A stretch of DNA of 64,000 nucleotides from Kribbella pratensis. Lineage in GTDB: Bacteria > Actinomycetota > Actinomycetes > Propionibacteriales > Kribbellaceae. Location of the stretch: NCBI RefSeq assembly GCF_004366075.1, contig NZ_SODU01000001.1, positions 1,881,134-1,945,133 of the forward strand, read 5' to 3'. Position 1 is the first letter of the stretch, and the number at the start of each line of letters is the position of its first letter. A program made the position numbers and the translations under genes. Below, in pieces: positions 15,247 through 24,351 of this stretch. The notes below the pieces were generated by a model. It had not been told where the DNA came from. It was given only the letters and a program-made list of their open reading frames with translations, and searched no databases.

Positions 15247-15579
15247 TCAGCGTGCAACAACCCTACGTGTGGCCGGATCCTGGGTCGTTTCAGGCCCCTG
15301 GATGCGTTCAGGTATCAATTCGAACCAAACGAGCGGGGCCGCACAATACAACCTGGTGAGCACATCCTGCGTGCCGTTGTGCAGCACCCGACCCTCGCCA
15401 CCAGGGACGATTGGTTGCGTGCTATCTATGCGCACACTGCCTGTGGTGGTCACCAGCAGTGCTATGTCTCCGGGTTCGATCCGCACTGTCTTGGGGCCAA
15501 CGTGATGTCCCTGGGCGTCAGTTGGTGGCATTAGCGTCACTGTCACCTCGGCCACTAGGTCTCCTACGTTTGCAGCCAT
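15247..15579 (-). CDS. Hypothetical protein
   Basis: A 110-residue beta-rich protein starting at ATG 15579 (MAANVGDLVAEVTVTLMPPT) with GAGG upstream; the frame stays open to 15711 but without a good start signal. It has segments TVRIEPGDIALLVTTTGSVR and VWFELIPERIQGPETT. No family is recognised. It lies at the right edge of the accessory region beside a long gene-free stretch, so it may be a relic. Confidence 0.4.
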   Translation of the reverse strand: MAANVGDLVAEVTVTLMPPTDAQGHHVGPKTVRIEPGDIALLVTTTGSVRIDSTQPIVPGGEGRVLHNGTQDVLTRLYCAAPLVWFELIPERIQGPETTQDPATRRVVAR

Positions 15580-16033
15580 CGCTCGCACCTCGCGCGTGAG
15601 GACGTCAACATGATTTGCTAGACGGCACGTCCGGTTGCTTACGTCCCCGGTTTGGAAGTCCTGAACATCGTTGAAGGTCGGCGCACTAACCCAGCTTCTG
15701 CCTGGTCGCATTAGTCCCCCCGAGTGTGGCTCTGTGGATACATCGGACGCTACGCCGGCGTTGGCATCGCCGCCACCAGCGCGCCGCAGGGGCTGGTGAC
15801 ACTGCTATGGACTCCGACTGAGGGCAATTGCCCGGAACCTCTCGGCCCCCTTGGCCTTGCTGCTGTGACCTGACTGCCCTGTCCCGCCCGCCCTACAGCG
15901 CGTCACCGCAGGTCACGGTCATGTCCGTCGTGACCTGGACTATCGCAGTGCTTTCGCGTGGCTGGCCGCCTGCGGGAGCAACTTGCTCCAGGGGCCGGCG
16001 CCGGGGGCTTGGTTCCGGCGCCGGCCGGGTGAG
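15580..16033. other. Gene-free interval at the island/core transition
   Basis: In about 450 bases I find no frame with coding character, no hairpin with a U-tract, and no repeat of the tRNA-derived core. A short G/C-rich inverted stretch near 15990-16025 precedes the end of the subtilase gene. It is a candidate for the right end of the island, but no attachment sequence is visible. Confidence 0.4.
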
Positions 16034-17758
16034 TTAGTGCCCTCGTGCGACCTTCGTTGCGTCGACGATGCCGTCGCCGAAGAACCCGTTGTTCGTCGGC
16101 GAACCTTCGCAGGTCTGGGTGGAGGTCACGGTCACGAAGGACCCGTCGGGTTGCCGGACCTGGCGGGTGTAGGTGAACGTCGCGGGCGTCGGGCACGGCG
16201 TGTCGGTCGCCGTACCGCGCAGTGCCTGCTCTACAGCAGCCGGCGAAGCCTTCTTGCCACCGTTGACGCTGTCCGGAACGCCCAGTCGACTGACCGCCAG
16301 CGCAGCGACGCCGGCCGCGTGCGGTGACGCCATCGACGTGCCCTGCAGGTACTGGTAGTAGCCGCAGATTTGCTTGTCGCAACTCTCGACGACGTTGGGC
16401 GTGTTCGGCGTCCCGTCGGGATTGAGTTGACCGCGTTCCTCGGCGAGGTGCTTCGGGTACGCGGCGAGCACGGCCTTCGTGATGTCGCGCTTGTTGTCGG
16501 CGGTGTCGTACACGTCCCCGCCAGGTGCGGACAAGTCGGCGTAGCCGTTGCCGAAGTCCGAGTAGTAGGCCTTGCGCTTGGAGATGCCGGTGCTGGTCAC
16601 CGCGAGTACGTGGTTGCCCTCTGACGGCATCGAGGTACACGAGGCCGGGATTGTCCGCTCGTACGGCGCTTCACCGGGCTCGTCGGCGAAGTCCGGGCTC
16701 GAGGTGTCGACGAGCGTCTTGCTGTAGTCACTCGCGCCGTTGCCCGCCGCCGCGACCAGCGTGACGCCATGGTCATAGGCGTAGTCGAGTGCCCGCTGCA
16801 TCGCCGTCACGACAGTTCGCTGCTCGGCCTGGGCCTCGGGCGAATCGGCCGGGTTGTCGGGGCAGTTGAACAGCCACGGATCGACGTAGAAGCTCATGTT
16901 CACGACGTCGATGCCGTGATCGCCCGCGTAGGTCAGGGCATCGACCGTGGGCTGCAGGAAAAAGAAGCCCGAGTCCTGGCCGGCGCGTAGGTTGACGATC
17001 GTTGCCTTGGGCGCTATGCCTGCGATCCCGAGCTTGTTGACCGGCGACGCGATCTCGGACGCGACGTGCGTACCGTGACCGTTGTCGTCCTCGTCGGCAG
17101 GGTCGACGCAGCTCGGGTGCTCGCACGGTCCGTCGACCGTCGCGCCGTTCGCGTCGACCGGGATGTCTGTCGTGAAGTTGCGGCTCAGCGCCTTGTCGAA
17201 GTTGTGGGCGATGTCGGGATGGGTGCCGTCGACGCCGGTGTCGATGATGCCGACTCGTACGCCAGTGCCCTGCTCGTAGCGCTGGGAGCCATCGGCGGTG
17301 GCGCCGATTTGCTGCATGTCCCACTGCAGTCCGGCCAGCGGCTCTTGCTTCTTCGCCTCCGTCGCGTTCGCACTGCCTGCACTTGCCCCCTGAAGGTCGG
17401 TCTGTGCGGCGTCGAGCTTCAGCCTCGCTTTCCCGACGGCTGAGCCGTCGTCAGGCGCCCGGCCGATGACCGTGCTTCGCGCGACCCCCGCGATCGCCGA
17501 CGAGGCGCCGGCGGCAGCCTGGAAACCCCCGCTCTTGGTGGTGACGGTGGCGACTCCGATCGCCGCGTTCTCACTGAGCACCGTGCCGCCGGCGGCGGCG
17601 ATCGCGGCATGCGCGGCTTCAGTGGAGCCGCCCTGGGCGTAGAGGACGACAAACTGCCGCTCTTGGCCGCTGGTGGCCGTGCCGGGACTGGCTGCGACCC
17701 ACAGCAGCCCGGCGACGCTCCCTGCCACGACAGCTGCGCGCGTGACGTACTTGAACAT
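16034..17758 (-). CDS. Secreted S8 family serine protease (subtilase)
   Basis: A 574-residue secreted protease. Start ATG 17758 follows GGGAGGGG; the peptide MFKYVTRAAVVAGSVAGLLW is a Sec signal. An inhibitor_I9-like propeptide (about residues 35-100, RQFVVLYAQGGS) precedes the catalytic domain. The triad is Asp173 (IIDTGVD), His228 (NGHGTHVA) and Ser475 (GTSMASPHAAG), with the oxyanion Asn340 (AAAGN). The domain holds extra cysteines (HPSCVD, FNCPD, ESCDKQIC, CPTP, QTCEG) that may form disulfides outside the cell. There is no operon partner. It probably degrades extracellular protein. Confidence 0.93.
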   Translation of the reverse strand: MFKYVTRAAVVAGSVAGLLWVAASPGTATSGQERQFVVLYAQGGSTEAAHAAIAAAGGTVLSENAAIGVATVTTKSGGFQAAAGASSAIAGVARSTVIGRAPDDGSAVGKARLKLDAAQTDLQGASAGSANATEAKKQEPLAGLQWDMQQIGATADGSQRYEQGTGVRVGIIDTGVDGTHPDIAHNFDKALSRNFTTDIPVDANGATVDGPCEHPSCVDPADEDDNGHGTHVASEIASPVNKLGIAGIAPKATIVNLRAGQDSGFFFLQPTVDALTYAGDHGIDVVNMSFYVDPWLFNCPDNPADSPEAQAEQRTVVTAMQRALDYAYDHGVTLVAAAGNGASDYSKTLVDTSSPDFADEPGEAPYERTIPASCTSMPSEGNHVLAVTSTGISKRKAYYSDFGNGYADLSAPGGDVYDTADNKRDITKAVLAAYPKHLAEERGQLNPDGTPNTPNVVESCDKQICGYYQYLQGTSMASPHAAGVAALAVSRLGVPDSVNGGKKASPAAVEQALRGTATDTPCPTPATFTYTRQVRQPDGSFVTVTSTQTCEGSPTNNGFFGDGIVDATKVARGH

Positions 17759-18232
17759 TGGACCCCTCCCTCGGATATCCAACTACAGCGAGCGAACCTT
17801 GCTGACTGATCGTCGGAACTGCGCGAGCGCGACATACCCGGAGCCGGGGCACGGCCAGTTGAACTCGACCATCGAAAACCTGCTCACCATTCCCCCTCGT
17901 CCCGGCCAACAGCCGGAACAGCCCCCGGCGCCATCACAGCGCCCCACACACCCCCACCTGCCCTCATACCACCCAACAGACAGCCTCAAACCGCCCGCAC
18001 ACGCTGCCTGCAGCCGCAGATCGTGGCCGCGTCGAGGCGTGAGCTGCGAGCGATCCAAGCCCGCCCGTGACCTGAACTCCTGTTGACGGCCTGGCGTTTG
18101 TGTCATGCTCCGTGACGGCGAGTACGCTGACGCGGCCATTGGGCTGATGTCTTGGTGGGCTCGCAACAACCTGAATGAGTGCACCTCGGGGGGACCGGGG
18201 TGGGCCTGGGGTTCTCTGGAGGGGAATACTCG
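17759..18232. other. Intergenic region between divergent secreted-protein genes
   Basis: About 470 bases without coding character separate the subtilase from the next secreted protein. It contains C-rich tracts around 17900-17960. A ribosome binding site GGAGGGG ends it at 18218-18224. No clear palindrome was found. Confidence 0.4.
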
Positions 18233-19147
18233 ATGAAGCTGCGGCGCTTTGCGCTCGTTCTGACTGGTTTCGGCCTGCTGGCCGCCAGTTCTACCACTGC
18301 TGCTACTGCCGCCGCCGCGCCCGGATCTGCCGTCGCTGCAGCCGCTACTACCTGCTGGAACTCGGTCGTCTGGCCGACCAAGGCGAACGTCGTGGACACC
18401 GTCGACGTCACCGCGCGCAAGCCGCCGGCTCCGGTGTCACCGCCGTACGTGTACTCGAAGTTCTTCGCCAGCCGCTTCATGGACAGGTGGTACCTGGCAT
18501 GGAACGCCGCGGGCACCCAGTACTACGCCTTCGGCCTGTTCCTGCTGGGGTCGAACCTGTACCGGCAGACGACCGTCCTCTCAGGCGGAAGCCCGGCGCA
18601 GTCGAAGGCGGTCAGGGTTGGCACCGGCTGGGCGAGCTTCAAGTCGATCGCCACCTCGAACTATCCCCTCAAGGGATCCCGACCCGCGTACCTGTACGGC
18701 CTGAACAGCAACGGCAACCTGTACCGCTACGCCCCGAACGGCGCTGGATACCGGTCGGCCGGCTCGTTCGCCGGCTTCCGGGGTTTCAAGACGATGACCA
18801 TGATCAGCGAGGAGAGGACGTACGACACGCTGCTGATGACCACGACCGCAGGTGCGCTCTACACCATCCACATCCCCACCACCGCCAGTGCGAAGCCGGT
18901 CGTGAAGCTGATCCGGAAGTCCGGTTGGGCGGCGTACGAATCGCTGGTCGTCAACAAGTGCGGAGTCAACGGGGCTACGGTCATCATCGCCGTCGACCAC
19001 GACACCCAATCCGGCTATCAGTATGGCTTCAGCAAGTTCAACGGCACAGCCACCGCGATGACGTCGTACGGCAAGGTGCCGGTCGTCTTCAACGGCCTCA
19101 ACCACACGTCCCAGATCGGATTCCAGTTCATCCTCCTGGGCGAGTAG
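18233..19147 (+). CDS. Secreted protein of unknown function, beta-propeller-like
   Basis: A 304-residue exported protein starting at ATG 18233. Its signal peptide MKLRRFALVLTGFGLLAASS is followed by an Ala/Thr-rich linker. The mature part has repeated short aromatic strands such as PAYLYGLNSNGNLYRYAPNG, LLMTTTAGALYTIHIP and VRVGTGWASFKSI, spaced 40-50 residues apart. This spacing resembles tachylectin-like propeller blades, though I cannot assign a family. Two Cys are available for one disulfide. It faces the subtilase gene divergently; a shared extracellular role is possible but not shown. Confidence 0.7.
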   Translation: MKLRRFALVLTGFGLLAASSTTAATAAAAPGSAVAAAATTCWNSVVWPTKANVVDTVDVTARKPPAPVSPPYVYSKFFASRFMDRWYLAWNAAGTQYYAFGLFLLGSNLYRQTTVLSGGSPAQSKAVRVGTGWASFKSIATSNYPLKGSRPAYLYGLNSNGNLYRYAPNGAGYRSAGSFAGFRGFKTMTMISEERTYDTLLMTTTAGALYTIHIPTTASAKPVVKLIRKSGWAAYESLVVNKCGVNGATVIIAVDHDTQSGYQYGFSKFNGTATAMTSYGKVPVVFNGLNHTSQIGFQFILLGE

Positions 19148-19202
19148 CGGTTGCTCGAGGTTGCCGTTGCGTGAGGCCCGGTCGGAGCGTCGGGTCAGTC
19201 TG

Positions 19203-19625
19203 GAACTGCCGCTCCAGGTGATCTTCGGCCGCCGAATCTCCGGCGTCACCGCCAGCACGGCCCTGCGCGCGCTCGGGGCCGAGCCGGTCGCCTATGGCGA
19301 TGGTCTGGTCGATCGGGTCCGTGCGCTGGCTCCCGCCGGCGTCACCGCGGCGATGGATCTGCACGGGACGGACACGGCGCTCGCGGCACGCGAACTCGGC
19401 GTACCCGACGAGCGCATCACGACCATCGCCGCCCAGATCGACGGCATCACACCGGCGAACGGCGCCAACGCAGCCCCGGGCGCCCTCGCGGAGATCGCCG
19501 GCCTGGTTGCAGCGGGCCGCCTGCGGGTGCCGATCGCGGCCAGCTTTCCGGTCGAACAGATTCGCACCGCGGTCGAACTTCAGGCGGGGCGGCACGTACG
19601 GGGGAAGGTCGTCATCGACCTCTAG
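19203..19625 (+). pseudogene. Zinc-type alcohol dehydrogenase/quinone oxidoreductase, C-terminal remnant
   Basis: The frame contains the Rossmann-domain end and C-terminal strand of a medium-chain dehydrogenase: TALRALGAEPVAYGDGLVDR, ALAPAGVTAAMDLHGTD, ERITTIAAQIDGITP, and the closing AASFPVEQIRTAVELQAGRH with GKVVIDL. The GroES-like N-terminal domain and the GxGxxG nucleotide loop are gone. Only 55 bases separate it from the preceding stop, leaving no room for the missing 170 residues. It is a remnant and not a functional gene. The following 19626-19896 is gene-free. Confidence 0.75.
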
Positions 19626-19896
19626 AGAGGTCGGGAACACAACGTCGGTCGGGCGTTGTCCTTGGCGGTCGAGGAATGTCGTGGGAGTTGGGCGGGCAGG
19701 ACGGACGTCTCGCCCGTTGATCGCGGTGCGGTAGGCGTCGGCGTGACCGATGGTGAATCGGACGTCTGCGGGACGATTTGTTATGCGTTTTCGCAGGTCA
19801 GAGGGCTTTTGTCGGGCTGGATGCACCAGCTGGTGCCAGCTGGGGCATGGCCTGGATTTCGCGCGGGCCGAGCGAGTATGGTCTAGGCCAACGTCG

Positions 19897-19918
19897 TGCA
19901 TATGCACGTGCATTTGCA
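19897..19918. promoter_or_regulatory. 22-bp palindrome upstream of the XRE regulator gene
   Basis: The site is centred on ATGCACGTGCAT (19902-19913), a perfect palindrome. The flanking TGCAT and TTGCA extend it to 22 bases with one mismatched pair. It ends 20 bases before the GTG start of the XRE gene, so self-regulation is plausible. Confidence 0.65.
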
Positions 19919-19938
19919 GATGCGCCGGAGGATGACCC

Positions 19939-20799
19939 GTGGCAGACCCCGAGTTCGGTTCGGACGAGTGGCAGGTCGAGTACTACCGGCATGAGTTCGC
20001 GTACCTGCTGAGATCCGTGCGCAAACGGGCCGGGAAGACAGTTCGCGAGATCGCCCGGTCCAGCAACTACACGCATCCGCACATCGCGCGATCCCTCAAA
20101 GGCACCCGGTTCCCGAACTGGAAGCTGGTGCGAGCGATCCTCAACGCCTGCGGCGTCGGCGGTGATCAGCTCAACTGCTGGCTGAGACTGTGGAAGACCG
20201 CCAGCGCGACCCAATCCTGGCCGCCACCCAGCAGCGCGCACGAGCCCGGCCGGCGCACGTGGGCAGAGATCCAGCAAGAGTGGGAAGTCCGGACGACAGC
20301 AATCCGGCAGCCCGATGCGACGCTGCTGCAGATCCAGCAAGTGGTCACGCTCGAGCAGCTAGGACGAGTGCTCACCGCACTCAGCACGCGGCAGGGTCAC
20401 CGATCTCTTCGACGACTGGAAGAACTCAGCGGCATCTCGAGATCGACCTTGCACGGCTGGTACGCCGGCCAACGAAAGCCGACCGCAGCGCGGCTGCACC
20501 AACTCGCGGTCGCGCTCGGCGCAACGCAGGCGGAGCAACTGGCACTGACCCAATGCCTTTCCCGGATCTCGCCACTGCGACGACCGCCCAAGCCCGACCG
20601 ACCCGCGGCATGCGCAGCCAACAACCCCTCGCTCGGACAACACTGCACGCTGCCCAGATTCCATCAGGGACCGCATCAGGCCACCGTCGGCGAGCCGTGG
20701 CTCGACGACGGCGTGCTCGACGGCCGCAGCGGCACAGCGCCGAACTCGCAAGTGGAGGCTGTGCCCACAGGGCGGGTGCACTTCGGCCCAGGTTGGTAA
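19939..20799 (+). CDS. XRE-type helix-turn-helix regulator with two HTH segments
   Basis: A 286-residue protein starting at GTG 19939 with GGAGG eight bases upstream. The first HTH is AGKTVREIARSSNYTHPHIA (about residues 31-50) and the second is LRRLEELSGISRSTLHGWYA then RKPTAARLHQLAVALGA (about residues 156-195), each like lambda-repressor folds. The C-terminal tail has CAANNPSLGQHCTLPRFHQG, a possible metal knuckle. It precedes an unknown 246-residue protein by 80 bases. Paired XRE genes of this kind are common in actinomycete regulation, but its target is unknown. Confidence 0.8.
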   Translation: MADPEFGSDEWQVEYYRHEFAYLLRSVRKRAGKTVREIARSSNYTHPHIARSLKGTRFPNWKLVRAILNACGVGGDQLNCWLRLWKTASATQSWPPPSSAHEPGRRTWAEIQQEWEVRTTAIRQPDATLLQIQQVVTLEQLGRVLTALSTRQGHRSLRRLEELSGISRSTLHGWYAGQRKPTAARLHQLAVALGATQAEQLALTQCLSRISPLRRPPKPDRPAACAANNPSLGQHCTLPRFHQGPHQATVGEPWLDDGVLDGRSGTAPNSQVEAVPTGRVHFGPGW

Positions 20800-20879
20800 C
20801 ACCACCTCGCAGTCGGTGGCGAGCCACCGTGCACGACGGAACCAGCAACACGAACACCCGCAGAGGAACCAAGAACGCC

Positions 20880-21620
20880 ATGGGCGACGCGAACAACCCC
20901 GCAGGCCGGTTGCACACTCTCCTGACCGACTACCGCGCCGCCGCGCACATCGACTCGACGATGCACGCGACCTGGGCGACGGTCCTCGGTGTGTCCGAAG
21001 GGCAGGTCCCGGTGGCCCTTGCCGAGGTCGCCGCACTGATCCCCGAGATTCATCGCCTCGTCGTCCAGTGCGGAGCGGCCGAACAGCTCGCGCTCTTCGA
21101 GGCCTTCGGACGGCAGTGGGCGGTGCCGATCATGAGTGAGCACCATCCGCGGCAGACTCCTGGTCCCGGCCCGGGTGCCGTGGACCCGAACGCACTCGCG
21201 GTCCTCGGCGGGCTGTCGGCGTACCTGTCCACCTGTGCTCCCGAGGGCGCTCTCCCGGACGCTGAAGAAGTAGCTGAACTCAGAGCGGCAGTGCGTGATC
21301 TTCTCGATGCCCTTGCGCGCGAGGACTCGCTGCCCCGCGACCTGCGGTCGGCGATCAACGCGCGGCTGCACGACATCATCTGGGCTATGGACCATGTCCG
21401 CATCGGCGGACCGGGGGCTGTCAAGCAAGCCACGGAACGGCTGCTCGGTCAGATCAACATCTCGCTTTACAACGCTCCTGAGGCGCGCAGCTCCGGGCTT
21501 CTGAAGAAGGTGATGAAGACAATCTCGTGCGTCTGGATCGCTTACAAGGCAGGTCCGCAGGTCCACGCTGCACTCGATGGCTGGCAAGACCTCATTAAAG
21601 AACTGCCGCCGGCCCAGTAA
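20880..21620 (+). CDS. Hypothetical helical protein downstream of the XRE regulator
   Basis: A 246-residue protein starting at ATG 20880. It is mostly alpha-helical, with an N-terminal segment (RLHTLLTDYRAAAHIDSTMH), a Pro/Gly linker (RQTPGPGPGAVDPN) and a C-terminal helical domain (VAELRAAVRDLLDALARED; AVKQATERLLGQINISL). There is no signal peptide or catalytic motif. The C-terminal region resembles the variable domain of effector proteins encoded beside HTH genes. That is an impression and not an assignment. Confidence 0.6.
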   Translation: MGDANNPAGRLHTLLTDYRAAAHIDSTMHATWATVLGVSEGQVPVALAEVAALIPEIHRLVVQCGAAEQLALFEAFGRQWAVPIMSEHHPRQTPGPGPGAVDPNALAVLGGLSAYLSTCAPEGALPDAEEVAELRAAVRDLLDALAREDSLPRDLRSAINARLHDIIWAMDHVRIGGPGAVKQATERLLGQINISLYNAPEARSSGLLKKVMKTISCVWIAYKAGPQVHAALDGWQDLIKELPPAQ

Positions 21621-21624
21621 ACCT

Positions 21625-21900
21625 CTACAGGCTGAAGGCGATCGAGCGCAGGATCAGTGCGGCGATGAAGACTGCCGTGAAGGCCAGGTCCAGTGACAGG
21701 CCGCCTGCGCGGACCGGGGGCAGGAAACGTCGTACTCGGGCGATTACCGGTTCCGTCCAGGCGTGAGTCAGGGCGCGGGCTCGGGTTGCCCATTGGGGGC
21801 CGTTCGCCAGGACGCCTGTCCAGTCCAGGACCATCCGGGCGAGCAGCACCAGGACGAATGCGGTCAGGACGTACCCGACCAGGGCTCCGATGAGGCTCAT
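21625..21900 (-). CDS. YggT family membrane protein
   Basis: A 91-residue protein with two membrane helices: LIGALVGYVLTAFVLVLLARMVLDW at the N-terminus and DLAFTAVFIAALILRSIAFSL at the C-terminus, joined by a basic loop containing RVRRFLPPVRAGGLSLD, the YggT signature. ATG 21900 has GGAGG eight bases upstream. In many actinobacteria a YggT gene lies in the division cluster near sepF; here it is alone, so this is a paralogue outside that cluster. Confidence 0.85.
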   Translation of the reverse strand: MSLIGALVGYVLTAFVLVLLARMVLDWTGVLANGPQWATRARALTHAWTEPVIARVRRFLPPVRAGGLSLDLAFTAVFIAALILRSIAFSL

Positions 21901-22008
21901 GGGCAATTCCTCCGTGATCGCGCGCTGACCGTCTTGTCAGTATCAACGGTGCAGACCACGGAGGAATGTCCCTCTGGCCAACTTCTTAGCGGACTATCAG
22001 ACGCCGGC

Positions 22009-23067
22009 CTACTTGCTGGGCGGCGGAGTCGACGTGATGCGGGTCGTGGCGATCGCGGAGTACAGGATGTCGCCGCGTTGCAGCGAGGGTTCGGGGTCGC
22101 CGTTGATGTCGGGTGGGCCGTCCTTTGTCACGACGGTCCGGCGTCCGAGGAACTGACCACCGGTCTCGGCGATCAGCAGGTCGTCGCGGTACCCGTCGCC
22201 GTCGCGGCCGATCACCCGGGCCCGGCGTCCGTCGACGGTAACGACCTCGTCGAGGAGCTTGATCCCGGGGATCTTGCGGGCGGCCTCATACAGGGCGGCC
22301 CGCAGATCGGCCGGCACGAGACCGGTGCTCAGCACGGATCCGATGCGCCGCCAGGCCACCACGTCGGGCGCCGGCACCGGAGGGTTCTTGCGGAGCGCAG
22401 CGAGCAGTAGGTCCGGGTCACGCGGCTGGGCGGCGAGGAACTCGTACGTCGGGTTGTCCCAACTGGGCTCGCACGGCTTGGAACCGCGCACGGTGGACCC
22501 GGTTCCGACCGTCGGGCAGGAGTTGAGCGAGACGCTGGGCTCCATCGGGTGAAAGAGGTACGGCGCCTTGGTCCGAGCGAGTTCGCGTGCTTCAGGGCTC
22601 GCGAACTCGGCGCGGGTCATGAAGCTCATCGTGCTGACGTACGGCGGTTTGTGGTCGGACGCGATCCAGGTTGTTTTTTCGCCGTACTGCGTGGCGCGCA
22701 GGCTCGGTTTGTCTCCGAGCGGCGTCAACCTGGCCGTGCGGTAGCTGATCTCCAGGAACTGCCCCGGTGGGATCGGGTCATCCGGATCGGCATTGCTCGC
22801 AGTCGCGGCATCCGCGAGGAACGTGCTGGCGTTGGCGACGGTGCCTGCCGGTGTTGCGCCGTCCCGTGTCACCACGTCCGCGACGAGGAAGCCACCTGCT
22901 AGAGCGAGTGCCATTGCTCCGGCCAGAAGCACCCGCGGACGCCCTACGAAGGCGCGTGCGGCGCGGGGCGGTGGGGCGAGGAGTTGCCGGCGGGCGGCGG
23001 TGAGGGCTTCGGGGGTGGGGGCGGGGGTGTCTTCGCGGAAGCGTTTGAGCAGGTCGAGGTCGGTCAT
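22009..23067 (-). CDS. CU044_5270-type membrane-anchored protein (sigma factor partner)
   Basis: A 352-residue protein encoded directly after an ECF sigma gene, with start and stop overlapping (ATGA). A short cytoplasmic N-terminus (MTDLDLLKRFREDTPAPTPE) is followed by one membrane helix (VLLAGAMALALAGGFLVADVV) and a long extracytoplasmic domain ending ISSTPPP-like. Proteins of this layout and context in actinomycetes are annotated as CU044_5270 family and may act as sensors or anti-sigma factors. No zinc anti-sigma motif is present, so direct inhibition of the sigma factor is unproven. Confidence 0.8.
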   Translation of the reverse strand: MTDLDLLKRFREDTPAPTPEALTAARRQLLAPPPRAARAFVGRPRVLLAGAMALALAGGFLVADVVTRDGATPAGTVANASTFLADAATASNADPDDPIPPGQFLEISYRTARLTPLGDKPSLRATQYGEKTTWIASDHKPPYVSTMSFMTRAEFASPEARELARTKAPYLFHPMEPSVSLNSCPTVGTGSTVRGSKPCEPSWDNPTYEFLAAQPRDPDLLLAALRKNPPVPAPDVVAWRRIGSVLSTGLVPADLRAALYEAARKIPGIKLLDEVVTVDGRRARVIGRDGDGYRDDLLIAETGGQFLGRRTVVTKDGPPDINGDPEPSLQRGDILYSAIATTRITSTPPPSK

Positions 23068-23690
23068 GATTGCTCCTCGAAGGCTGGGCCGAGGGTGGCG
23101 CGGACGGATTTGCGGGCCCGGTGGAGGCGGGAGCGGACGGTGCCGATCGGGATGCTCAGGGCGGCGGCGATCTCGGCGTACCCGAGGTCTTCCCAGGCGT
23201 ACAGGAGCAGGACGTCGCGTTCCGCTTGGCGGAGCCCGGCCAGGGCGCGAGCGAGGGTCTGCTGGGCGGCCTCGGCGTCCACGCGGGATGCGACCTCGCC
23301 CGCCAGTGGATCTTCGTGGGTGTGACGTCCGGCGGGTTCGGAGCGTGCGTACGCGCGGTACTGGCGTACTTCGGATCGGCGTCGTCGGTGGATCAGGTTG
23401 GTCGCGATGCCGTACAGCCAAGGCAACGCCCCATCGAGCCCTCCAGTGCCAGGATCGGGGATGTAGTGGTGGCGCCGTTCGTAGGCGATCAGGAAGGTTT
23501 GGCTGAGGAGGTCGTCGGCCTCGGCGGTGCCGAGCCGGCGGGCGGCGTACCGGTGGATCTTCACCGCGTGCCGGTCGAACAGCAGGGCGAACTCCTCCCG
23601 GGTCGCGCCGCTGATCAGCTCGGCGTCGGTCGGCGGCTCCGGACCACCGGGCGGATCCACGGAGGCGGCAGGCTGCGTACCTGTTTGCAT
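23064..23690 (-). CDS. ECF RNA polymerase sigma factor
   Basis: A sigma-70-type extracytoplasmic function factor. Region 2 is FALLFDRHAVKIHRYAARRL with EADDLLSQTFLIAYERRHHY; region 4 is ERDVLLLYAWEDLGYAEIAA then ALSIPIGTVRSRLHRARKSV. The frame is open to 23816, giving longer starts (23732 or 23816), but these would run into the divergent DinB gene. ATG 23690 keeps a complete region 2. It is coupled by ATGA overlap to the membrane protein gene, forming a two-gene operon. Confidence 0.9.
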   Translation of the reverse strand: MQTGTQPAASVDPPGGPEPPTDAELISGATREEFALLFDRHAVKIHRYAARRLGTAEADDLLSQTFLIAYERRHHYIPDPGTGGLDGALPWLYGIATNLIHRRRRSEVRQYRAYARSEPAGRHTHEDPLAGEVASRVDAEAAQQTLARALAGLRQAERDVLLLYAWEDLGYAEIAAALSIPIGTVRSRLHRARKSVRATLGPAFEEQS

Positions 23691-23814
23691 ACCTGTTACT
23701 GCCCGCACGGCCCCCTTCGGTTCCCGCCCCATCGCAGGAGTCTGGCACGCACCTTGGTCCGTCGGGTGCGGCATGCTGGGCTGCCTCACGACGAGTGTCG
23801 ACGAAGGGGTGGTC

Positions 23815-24351
23815 ATGGACTGGAAGGATCTGCCGCTCGATCATTGCCCGCGGGGCAACGAGGTGGAGACGCTGCAGTTCGCCTTGGACCGGGTTCGGCA
23901 GCAGTTCGCGTGGAAGACCGGCGGACTCACCGCCGAGCAACTTCGGCAGACGCATCCGCCGTCGACGATGACGCTGGCGGGGCTGATCAAGCACCTGGCG
24001 TTCGTGGAGGACGGCTTCACCGCGCGGGCAGCCGGACAGCCTCTCGCCCCGCCGTGGGACACCCGCACTTGGGTCGAGAACGACCGCTGGGGTTGGGAAT
24101 CCGCGGTCACCGACGACCCTGACGAGCTTTACGCGCTCTGGTACGCCGCCGCCGCGCGCTCCCGCGCCGCCTGGCAACAACTGAGTGCGGACGGCGGCCT
24201 GGACACCTTGATCGAGGACCCGGACCCGGCCTGGACCTCGAACCGCCGGCGCATCGCGATCGACCTGCTCGAGGAGTACCTCAAACACACCGGTCATGCC
24301 GACGTCCTGCGCGAGGCCGTCGACGGCGTGAGGGGAAACGATCCTGACTGA
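23815..24351 (+). CDS. DinB/DUF664 family protein
   Basis: A 178-residue four-helix-bundle protein. The family pattern is seen as LQFALDRVRQQFAWKTGGLT, the metal-ligand helix IKHLAFVEDGFTAR with its His, and the C-terminal DLLEEYLKHTGHADVLREAV carrying two further His. DinB-like proteins bind a metal and often act as thiol-dependent transferases. ATG 23815 gives a full-length protein. The downstream kinase gene overlaps its end, so the two are probably cotranscribed. Confidence 0.85.
   Translation: MDWKDLPLDHCPRGNEVETLQFALDRVRQQFAWKTGGLTAEQLRQTHPPSTMTLAGLIKHLAFVEDGFTARAAGQPLAPPWDTRTWVENDRWGWESAVTDDPDELYALWYAAAARSRAAWQQLSADGGLDTLIEDPDPAWTSNRRRIAIDLLEEYLKHTGHADVLREAVDGVRGNDPD

Noticed and set aside
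15580..16033. Second copy of the tRNA-Thr core as right end of the island
   Set aside because: No match to the 45-base core was seen here, nor elsewhere to the right in the window, so the right boundary remains open.
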